Source: Bacillota bacterium
Lineage (GTDB): Bacteria > Bacillota > Clostridia > Oscillospirales > Ruminococcaceae
DNA length: 11,892 nucleotides
Direction of reading: 5' to 3'
Assembly: GCA_023395695.1 (NCBI GenBank)
Contig: JAEWYJ010000003.1
Coordinates: 1-11,892, forward strand
Under the pieces are notes generated by a model, which saw only the letters and a list, made by a program, of their open reading frames with translations, ran no database searches and was not told where the DNA came from. Shown piece by piece: positions 6,631 to 11,892 of this stretch. The stretch's first letter is position 1. Each line of letters begins with the position of its first letter. Position numbers and translations under genes: made by a program.

Positions 6631-6826
6631 TTATAGCCAAGCCGCTTAAAAGCAGGACAGTCCCGGCGTCTGTTTTGCGTATTCGGCCGGGCACACAATA
6701 GCCGTGCCAAGCCTGCGCCTGTTTGCAAATTGTCCGTCTGCAAGCGCCGGTTTGCAAGCCAGAACATCTTTGATATCGCTTTTAAAACGGCGCTCAGGTA
6801 CAGTACCCCGGCAAATTCAAAGCAGA

Positions 6827-6866
6827 CCGGCGAATTCTGCCTGTTTATACCGATAGGATTCGCCGG
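6827..6866 (+). repeat. 9-bp inverted repeat in the permease leader
   Basis: CCGGCGAAT (6827-6835) and ATTCGCCGG (6858-6866) are exact reverse complements separated by 22 nt. They end 23 nt before the AGGAG ribosome binding site (6890-6894) of the permease gene. The hairpin could set an mRNA 5' end or affect translation, or it could be a protein site; nothing shows which. Confidence 0.35.
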
Positions 6867-6903
6867 CGCTTAAAAACGACACCCCAGAGAGGAGCATTAG
6901 CCT

Positions 6904-8904
6904 ATGTGCGACACCAAAGAAAAAGCCGTTGCCGCAGACTCTGTGCAAGCCTTTGACGGCGACGAAATCATGTCTAAATATGACAAGGAATCCGCTTACC
7001 GCAAGCTTTCGGGCCTTCCTGCCAAATTTGTTTTTATCATTGCGGTGGGCTGGTCTATTTTTCAGCTTTACACCGCTTTGTTCGGCACCTTTCCCTCCAC
7101 GCTGCAGCGTGCCCCCCATTTGGGCGCGGCGCTGTCGCTGACCTTTTTGCTTTACCCGGGCATCGGCAAGCCGACTGGAAAAATTCCGTTCTACGATTAC
7201 ATACTGGCGCTGCTGTCCGTTGTCTGCTGCGCCTACCACGTTGTGTTTTACGATGCGTTGCAGCTGCGCAGCGGCATGTTCACTCAGGTGGATATTATTG
7301 TAAGCCTGATTGCGGTGCTGCTTGTGCTTGAGGCGGCGCGCCGTGTGGCCGGCATGGTCATCGTTTGTCTGGCGAGCTTCTTTCTGGTTTATGCGCTGTT
7401 CGGCAAATATTTCCCGGGCTTTATGAGCCATTCCGGCTTAAAGCTGCACCGCGTCGTCACAATGGAATGGCTGGGAACCGAGGGCATTCTCGGCTCGCCG
7501 ATCTATGTGTCGTCCACCTTTATTTTTCTCTTTCTGGTCTTTGCCACCTTCTTAAAGGCCAGCGGCGTTGGCGACTGGATGACCAACATTGCCATGAGCG
7601 CCTGCGGCAAGCAGGTAGGCGGCCCGGCCAAGGCGGCGGTTGTGGCCAGCGCCTTGCAGGGCACTATCAGCGGCAGCTCGGTCGCAAATACCGTTTCCAC
7701 CGGCTCCATCACCATTCCGCTGATGAAAAAGACCGGCTACAAACCGGAATTTGCGGGCGCCGTTGAAGCTGCCGCCTCGACCGGCGGACAGATTATGCCC
7801 CCGATTATGGGCGCGGCGGCCTTCATTATGACTGAATATATCGGCTGCTCGTATACCACCATCGCGCTGGCGGCCTGCATTCCCGCGCTGCTCTATTTCA
7901 CCGGCATCATCACAAATGTTCATTTTGAGGCACTTAAATTAGGGCTTACCGGCGTCGCCGACAGCGAGATTCAAAGCATTCCGGGCCTGCTGCGCCGGGG
8001 CTGGTATATGATTACGCCGGTTATTGTAATCATTTATATGCTCGTCGCGGGTAAAACCGCCATGCGTGCCGCACTGTTTGGCATTATTGCGTGTATCGTC
8101 ATCTGGTGTGTTGAAATTATCCGCGAGACGCACGGGTTCGACGTCAAGGGCTTTGTGGTCAAATTTATCGTCGGGCTGGAGCAAAGCGCCCGCGGCGCTG
8201 TAGCCGTCGCCGTTACCTGCGGCTGCGCCGGTATCATCGTTGGCGTTATCACCAAGACCGGCCTCGGTCTTAAAATGGCAGGCGGCATCGTCGCACTGGC
8301 CGGCGGCAGCAAAATTCTGACCATGCTGTTCACCATGTTCTGTTCCATTCTGTTGGGCATGGGCGTACCTACGACCGCCAACTACATTATTCAGGCAACC
8401 ATCTCGGCCCCTGCGCTCGTCGCGCTCGGTGTGCCGGCCATTGCGGCGCACCTGTTTGTCTTCTATTTCGGCATTGTGGCCGACATCACCCCGCCGGTTG
8501 CGCTCGCCGCATTCGCAGGCTCAGGTATTGCAGGTTCAAACCCCATGAAAACCGGCTTTAACGCCGCCCGCTTGGGTATGGCGGCCTATTTGGTGCCGTA
8601 TATGTTTGTGCTCAACCCCGTCATGGTGCTTGTTCGCCCCGAGGGGATGGATAACGTGCTGTTTATCGGAAAGGTTGCGCTTTCAATTTTGACGGCCGTT
8701 GTTGGTATGGTGGGTATCGCGTCGGGCATGACAGGCTATTTAAAAATGCGCTGTAACATTCTTGAGCGCATTATGCTGGTCGCGGGCGGCATTATGATGG
8801 TCGACCCGGGGGGCATCACCGACGGCGTCGGCGTCGTGCTGATGCTTGCGGTCTTTTTCATGCAGCTTTCACGCATCAAAAAACAGCATACCGCAGCGGT
8901 GTGA
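6904..8904 (+). CDS. TRAP transporter permease, fused 4TM/12TM subunits (TAXI type)
   Basis: A 666-residue integral membrane protein combining the small (DctQ-like, about residues 40-165) and large (DctM-like, about 195-615) TRAP subunits in one chain, the usual form partnered with TAXI receptors. It imports the ligand delivered by the receptor, using an ion gradient. Diagnostic segments are GGPAKAAVVASALQGTISGS (239-258), NTVSTGSITIPLMKKTGYKP (262-281), EAAASTGGQIMPPIMGAAAF (288-307), GMGVPTTANYI (485-495) and DITPPVALAAFAGSGIAGSN (527-546), plus many hydrophobic spans. Length fits the fused family. ATG6904 has AGAGAGGAG ending 9 nt upstream; the later in-frame ATG6970 has no ribosome binding site, so a hydrophilic N-terminal extension of about 35 residues is kept. 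It faces the convergent isocitrate dehydrogenase gene across a 520-bp spacer. Confidence 0.94.
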   Translation: MCDTKEKAVAADSVQAFDGDEIMSKYDKESAYRKLSGLPAKFVFIIAVGWSIFQLYTALFGTFPSTLQRAPHLGAALSLTFLLYPGIGKPTGKIPFYDYILALLSVVCCAYHVVFYDALQLRSGMFTQVDIIVSLIAVLLVLEAARRVAGMVIVCLASFFLVYALFGKYFPGFMSHSGLKLHRVVTMEWLGTEGILGSPIYVSSTFIFLFLVFATFLKASGVGDWMTNIAMSACGKQVGGPAKAAVVASALQGTISGSSVANTVSTGSITIPLMKKTGYKPEFAGAVEAAASTGGQIMPPIMGAAAFIMTEYIGCSYTTIALAACIPALLYFTGIITNVHFEALKLGLTGVADSEIQSIPGLLRRGWYMITPVIVIIYMLVAGKTAMRAALFGIIACIVIWCVEIIRETHGFDVKGFVVKFIVGLEQSARGAVAVAVTCGCAGIIVGVITKTGLGLKMAGGIVALAGGSKILTMLFTMFCSILLGMGVPTTANYIIQATISAPALVALGVPAIAAHLFVFYFGIVADITPPVALAAFAGSGIAGSNPMKTGFNAARLGMAAYLVPYMFVLNPVMVLVRPEGMDNVLFIGKVALSILTAVVGMVGIASGMTGYLKMRCNILERIMLVAGGIMMVDPGGITDGVGVVLMLAVFFMQLSRIKKQHTAAV

Positions 8905-8933
8905 CGCACCGCCGCATTTTCCCTCTCAAGACC

Positions 8934-8950
8934 GGGGCGACCGCCCCTTT
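8934..8950 (+). terminator. Weak terminator-like hairpin after the permease gene
   Basis: GGGGC (8934-8938), loop GACC, then GCCCC (8943-8947), followed by TTTGTG, 29 nt past the permease stop. The stem is all GC but only 5 bp and the T-tract is short, so efficiency is doubtful. Confidence 0.35.
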
Positions 8951-9157
8951 GTGTAACAAACTACACCTCCCATATAACCGGTGTTTGCCGCTGATTCGGG
9001 TGTTTGCCCGCGTTGGCGGCCGCTCCGGTTTTTGGGCTTTGGCGAACAGGCCGCCGAACAGACGCGGCCGTGTGCGGGAAGAGCCGCAAAGTACACCCTG
9101 CCGCTGCCGATTAAACCGGTAAACGGAATTTACGAATGTTTTTCCACTTGGGGAAGA

Positions 9158-9182
9158 GGACGCCGGCCCAGATGCGGCGTCC
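9158..9182. repeat. 8-bp GC-rich hairpin
   Basis: GGACGCCG (9158-9165) and CGGCGTCC (9175-9182) are exact complements with a 9-nt loop. The stem extends as GAG against CTC (9184-9186) past a small bulge. No T-run follows on either strand. Function unknown. Confidence 0.35.
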
Positions 9183-9308
9183 CCTCTGCAACGCCAAAAT
9201 TAGGCACGCCAACGCTGCACTGCCTTTAAAATGAATCGGCTATAGAAAGAAAACGCTGCACCACACCCTCAGACTGGCAGGAATATCCCTCACCCCGCCG
9301 GTATCGTT

Positions 9309-9349
9309 GCACCAAGGGCGAAGCAGACAAGCTGCTTCGCCCTTGGTGC
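9309..9349. repeat. Perfect 18-bp hairpin between convergent genes, without a U-tract
   Basis: GCACCAAGGGCGAAGCAG (9309-9326) and CTGCTTCGCCCTTGGTGC (9332-9349) are exact reverse complements around ACAAG. Such a stem cannot be chance at this length. It lies 75 bp beyond the isocitrate dehydrogenase stop and would be in the 3' end of that mRNA. No T-run follows on either strand (plus: TTGAGGGGGAGG). A terminator or 3'-end stabiliser is the simplest reading. Confidence 0.7.
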
Positions 9350-9424
9350 TTGAGGGGGAGGATAAAATATTGAATATAGCGGTATTGTTTTGCAGGCTTC
9401 GCGCATGCAGGACAGCGCCTGGTA

Positions 9425-10639
9425 TCAGGTCAGCTTTTTGGCCAGCCGGTCGGCAATGGCGTCGATAAACGCCGCGCTGGTCACGGCCTGCGCTTTAAAA
9501 TCCGGCTCGGTGAGGCCAATGAGGTCACGGGTCATAACGCCGCTGTTCAAGGTCTCTATGCAGGCCGCCTCCAGCGCTTCGCCAAATTGTACAAGCCGGG
9601 GCAGCGCGTCGAGTCCGCCGCGTTTTTTAAGCGCCCCGCTCCAGGCAAAAATAGTCGCAATTGGGTTGGTGGAGGTCTTTTCGCCTTTTAAATGACGATA
9701 ATAATGCTGTGTGACGGTGCCGTGCGCCGCCTCAAACTCGGTGGCGCCGTCTGGCGCAACCAGCACCGAGGACATCATTGCCAGACTGCCGAACGCGGTG
9801 GAGATCATATCGCTCATAACGTCGCCGTCGTAATTTTTGCAGGCCCAGATATAGCCGCCCTCCGAACGGATGGTGCGCGAAACGGCATCGTCGATGAGCG
9901 TGTAAAAATACTGAATGCCGCTTTGCTCAAACCGCGGGCGGTATTCCTCGAATGTCTCCTCAAAAATCGCCTTAAAATCACCGTCGTAGACCTTTGAGAT
10001 GGTATCCTTGGTCGAGAACCACAGATCCTGCTTTTTATCCAGCGCATAGCTAAAGCAGGCTCTGGCAAACGCGCGGATAGACGCCTCGGTATTGTGCTGC
10101 CCCAGCCAAACCGCAGGGCCGTTCGCCTCAAAAATATTAACCTCCTGAATTTTACCGCTTTCGCCAACAAATTTTAAGAAGCACGCGCCCGGTTCGTCGG
10201 TTTTAAGCTCGACGGCCTTGTAGATGTCACCATACGCGTGGCGCGCAATGGCAATAGGTTTCTTCCAGTTTTTCACGGCCGGCTTAATGGCGTCAATAAC
10301 AATCGGTTCGCGGAAGACGGTGCCGTCCAAAATAGCGCGTATCGTCGCGTTGGGGCTTTTCCACATCTCGGTGAGCTCGGGGTATTCTGCCATGCGCTGG
10401 CGGTTAGGCGTAATGGTGGCACATTTGACCGCTACGCCGTATTTGCGGGTGGCCAGCGCCGCTTCAACCGTCACCTGGTCCTTTGTGGCGTTGCGATGCA
10501 GCAGCCCCAGATCGTAATACTCGGTTTTAAGCGCAACAAAGGGATGCAGCAGCTTTTCCTTAATCATTTGCCAAAGAATGCGGGTCATTTCGTCGCCGTC
10601 CATTTCAACAAGCGGCGTGGTCATTTGAATTTTTTCCAT
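9425..10639 (-). CDS. icd: Isocitrate dehydrogenase, eukaryote-like type II homodimeric form
   Basis: A 404-residue cytosolic enzyme that oxidatively decarboxylates isocitrate to 2-oxoglutarate. It closely resembles human IDH1/IDH2 rather than E. coli Icd. Substrate and metal residues seen: MWKSPNATIR (92-101), TVFRE (107-111), ARHAYGD (132-138, with Arg133 equivalent to human Arg132), Lys211 in FSTKDT, Asp250 in LIDD, and Asp273/Asp277 in NYDGDVMSD. The coenzyme loop reads EAAHGTVTQHYY (303-314). Gln311 replaces the Arg that is usual in NADP-dependent members, so NADP preference should not be assumed. Length is normal. The start ATG (10637-10639) has GGAAAGGGG ending 8 nt upstream. It is divergent from a LysR gene, the likely regulator. 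It supplies 2-oxoglutarate (hence glutamate) and reducing equivalents. Confidence 0.95.
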   Translation of the reverse strand: MEKIQMTTPLVEMDGDEMTRILWQMIKEKLLHPFVALKTEYYDLGLLHRNATKDQVTVEAALATRKYGVAVKCATITPNRQRMAEYPELTEMWKSPNATIRAILDGTVFREPIVIDAIKPAVKNWKKPIAIARHAYGDIYKAVELKTDEPGACFLKFVGESGKIQEVNIFEANGPAVWLGQHNTEASIRAFARACFSYALDKKQDLWFSTKDTISKVYDGDFKAIFEETFEEYRPRFEQSGIQYFYTLIDDAVSRTIRSEGGYIWACKNYDGDVMSDMISTAFGSLAMMSSVLVAPDGATEFEAAHGTVTQHYYRHLKGEKTSTNPIATIFAWSGALKKRGGLDALPRLVQFGEALEAACIETLNSGVMTRDLIGLTEPDFKAQAVTSAAFIDAIADRLAKKLT

Positions 10640-10667
10640 GGTGGTAAGCCCCTTTCCGGATGGGTGG

Positions 10668-10701
10668 TTGTTTTTGCTTGGAAGCTGTTATAAAATAAGA
10701 T
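10668..10701 (+). promoter_or_regulatory. Promoter region of the LysR gene (two overlapping possibilities)
   Basis: TTGTTT (10668-10673) lies 15 bp before TATAAA (10689-10694). Alternatively TTGCTT (10674-10679) lies 16 bp before TAAGAT (10696-10701). The sequence supports a promoter but does not decide between them. On the opposite strand TATAAC (10687-10692) could be the -10 of the isocitrate dehydrogenase gene. No -35 sits at the right distance for it; that place abuts the 10706-10722 inverted repeat. Confidence 0.4.
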
Positions 10702-10705
10702 AAGA

Positions 10706-10722
10706 GAATGCGAGCCGCATTC
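10706..10722. promoter_or_regulatory. Inverted repeat between divergent icd and lysR genes, candidate LysR operator
   Basis: GAATGCG (10706-10712) and CGCATTC (10716-10722) are perfect complements around AGC. LysR regulators usually bind interrupted palindromes in the divergent region with their target. This one lies 17 bp before the GTG start, so it overlaps the start of the lysR transcript. It is also about 34 bp upstream of the likely icd start. Autorepression and control of icd are inferred from position. Confidence 0.5.
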
Positions 10723-10726
10723 ATGT

Positions 10727-10732
10727 GGGAGG
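10727..10732 (+). promoter_or_regulatory. Ribosome binding site that fixes the LysR start
   Basis: GGGAGG lies 7 nt before GTG10740. The earlier in-frame GTG10725 would start inside this site and has no binding site of its own, so GTG10740 is preferred. Confidence 0.7.
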
Positions 10733-10739
10733 TGCCGGT

Positions 10740-11639
10740 GTGGATTTTAAAGAGTTGACCTATATTGTGACCATCGCCGACGAGGGAAGCATCTCCCGCG
10801 CGGCGGAAAAGCTTTACATGGCGCAGTCGAGCCTCAGTCAGTTTTTGCAGCAATATGAGGCCGAGCTGGGCTCGCGGCTTTTTAACCGCACCGCGCGGGG
10901 CGTGCGGCTAACCGCTGCGGGTACGGCATTTGTCTACCATGCCAGAGGTATGCTGCAGCAATACCACCGCGCCAAAAGCGAGCTTGGCGACATTGAGTCG
11001 CTGCAGGGCGGCAGAATTGAACTGGGCATCAGCACCTTTCGGGGCGGTTATCTGCTGCCGCCCGTGCTAAAACGCTTCCGAACCCTTTATCCGCAGGTTC
11101 ATGTCGAAATTACCGAGCTTGACAGCGTTCTGCTGGAGGAACGCATTATCGGGGGCTATCTCGATATCGGCCTTGTGGCGCTGCCTCTGGCCCGGTTGCG
11201 GCACAAAACCGATTTTTTGATGCGGGACGAGGTTGTACTGGTCGCCCACAAACGCCACCCGGTCATGGATTTTGCAGAGCAGGCGCCGGATGGCAAAACG
11301 TGGATACGCTTTGAAGACGCGGCGCGCTTTGAGTTTATTCTCGGCGGCCCGGGTACCATGCTCGGGCGCATTGCGCGCATGGAATTTCGCAAGCGCGACC
11401 TGATGCCGCTGGCCTACAACGCCAATATTACCGCGCCGTTTGCGGCAGCACTGGCCCGTGCGGGCACAGCGCTGGCACTCACCTATCATTCCTGCCGCGA
11501 GCTTTCCGGCGAGACGGCATATCTCTCGCTGGGGCCTCAGGGTATTTTTATTGAGCTGGCGCTGGCCTACCCACCCGACGGATACCGTTCAAAGGCGACG
11601 ATGGCCTTAGGCGAGCTGATGCACGAAATGCTCCGTTAG
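10740..11639 (+). CDS. LysR-family transcriptional regulator
   Basis: A 299-residue regulator starting with GTG. The N-terminal winged helix-turn-helix (about 1-62) has the family pattern: DFKELTYIVTIADEGSISRA, AAEKLYMAQSSLSQFLQQYE, LGSRLFNRTARGVRLTAAG. A linker helix (about 63-90) leads to a LysR substrate-binding domain (about 92-297) with GRIELGIS, LLPPVLKRFRTLYPQVHVEI and LDIGLVALPL. The inducer is probably a small organic acid or similar metabolite, as for the family; it is not readable here. The start is set by GGGAGG at 10727-10732. It is divergent from the isocitrate dehydrogenase gene with 100 bp between, the classic LysR-target arrangement, with an inverted repeat in the gap. It is not obviously tied to the transporter genes. 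No intrinsic terminator with a T-run follows. Confidence 0.93.
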   Translation: MDFKELTYIVTIADEGSISRAAEKLYMAQSSLSQFLQQYEAELGSRLFNRTARGVRLTAAGTAFVYHARGMLQQYHRAKSELGDIESLQGGRIELGISTFRGGYLLPPVLKRFRTLYPQVHVEITELDSVLLEERIIGGYLDIGLVALPLARLRHKTDFLMRDEVVLVAHKRHPVMDFAEQAPDGKTWIRFEDAARFEFILGGPGTMLGRIARMEFRKRDLMPLAYNANITAPFAAALARAGTALALTYHSCRELSGETAYLSLGPQGIFIELALAYPPDGYRSKATMALGELMHEMLR

Positions 11640-11892
11640 CGGGCCCCGGCACAGCGCCAAAGAATGGCCCGGCTTGAAAGGCCTGAATCGGCACACGTAT
11701 TTTTTGCACCGTAAAAGCAAGCGACGCAAGCGGACTCTCCGCGCGGCAGGACGACTGGCATAGCGGCACGTAAAATGCGCCGCCAGAACCGCTCGCTTTT
11801 TAAGCTGCCGCCAGAGCGCCGATTAAATGTGCCGCATACAGCGACGCTGTTCAGCCTCTCAAAAAAATGGCACACACAAAGCGGCGGGGAAT
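11640..11892. other. Non-coding tail of the window
   Basis: I see no supported gene in these 253 bases. CGGGCC (11640-11645) and GGCCCG (11666-11671) could pair over a 20-nt loop right after the LysR stop, but no T-run follows. Open frames on the minus strand lack ribosome binding sites and run into the LysR gene antisense. Confidence 0.5.

Larger units (their letters stand above)
6459..6903. other. 445-bp non-coding spacer between TAXI receptor and permease genes
   Basis: No convincing gene on either strand; open frames here lack ribosome binding sites and recognisable domains. It contains nested complementary arms at 6549-6630 and a 9-bp inverted repeat at 6827-6866 just before the permease gene. 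I see no clear intrinsic terminator and no convincing promoter, so the two transporter genes may be joined by a long untranslated linker. Confidence 0.6.
8905..9424. other. 520-bp non-coding spacer between convergent permease and isocitrate dehydrogenase genes
   Basis: Both flanking genes end here and I find no gene inside. It carries a small GC hairpin near the permease stop (8934-8950), a 9-bp interrupted stem (9013-9021 with 9049-9057, one wobble), another hairpin (9158-9182) and a perfect 18-bp hairpin (9309-9349). The length is more than a shared terminator region needs. Confidence 0.6.

Noticed and set aside
6455..6767. Two 100-codon minus-strand open frames in the receptor-permease gap
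   Set aside because: Overlapping frames of similar length with no ribosome binding site or recognisable domain; one overlaps the receptor gene's stop. A decayed gene is possible but unsupported.
8901..9229. Two overlapping open frames (73 and 82 codons) after the permease gene
   Set aside because: No ribosome binding site and no family-like sequence; one starts at a GTG overlapping the permease stop codon and both run through hairpins.
11636..11875. 79-codon minus-strand open frame at the end of the window
   Set aside because: Starts at GTG without a ribosome binding site and its composition is not protein-like.
1..11892. CRISPR array, insertion sequence, prophage or defence system
   Set aside because: No regularly spaced repeats, transposase, integrase, nuclease or defence-type genes; all large frames are explained by metabolic, transport and regulatory families.

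Overview
The window looks like chromosomal DNA from a moderately GC-rich (mid-50s percent by eye) anaerobic Firmicute, most plausibly a clostridial gut-type bacterium near Oscillospirales. This rests on strong AGGAGG-type ribosome binding sites, sigma-A-like promoters, a MurR/RpiR-family regulator, a lipoprotein-anchored TAXI receptor and the gene repertoire. The taxon is inferred; there is no rRNA or marker gene. I find no phage, transposon, CRISPR, tRNA or rRNA.

Layout. (1) 49-2423, +: two tandem, clearly paralogous M20D metallo-amidohydrolases in one operon, closed by a strong intrinsic terminator (2436-2482). A second perfect hairpin (2545-2587) can act in both directions. (2) 2698-3579, -: an RpiR-family regulator (HTH plus SIS domain), divergent across a 346-bp AT-rich region from (3) 3926-4927, +: an M29-type aminopeptidase with all five expected metal ligands. 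The divergent region holds a good promoter for each gene and two inverted repeats that could be operators. (4) 5412-6458 and 6904-8904, +: a TAXI-type TRAP transporter, made of a lipoprotein receptor and a fused 4TM/12TM permease. They are separated by an unusually long 445-bp gap. (5) 9425-10639, -: a eukaryote-like (type II) isocitrate dehydrogenase, convergent to the permease. (6) 10740-11639, +: a LysR regulator divergent from it, with an inverted repeat between them.

How it may work together (inference): the TAXI-TRAP system imports a small organic anion, amino acid or acylated/peptidic amino acid. The two M20D hydrolases and the M29 peptidase would release free amino acids from N-acyl or peptide conjugates, with the RpiR protein as local regulator. 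The isocitrate dehydrogenase/LysR pair would be a neighbouring 2-oxoglutarate/reducing-power module. The substrate cannot be read from the sequence.

The families are all known. The main unexplained material is in the long non-coding spacers (4928-5411, 6459-6903, 8905-9424), which carry several hairpins. The clearest is a perfect 18-bp stem at 9309-9349 with no U-tract. The most interesting is a nested three-stem structure at 5143-5200, upstream of the TAXI gene. I see no convincing new multi-gene system.
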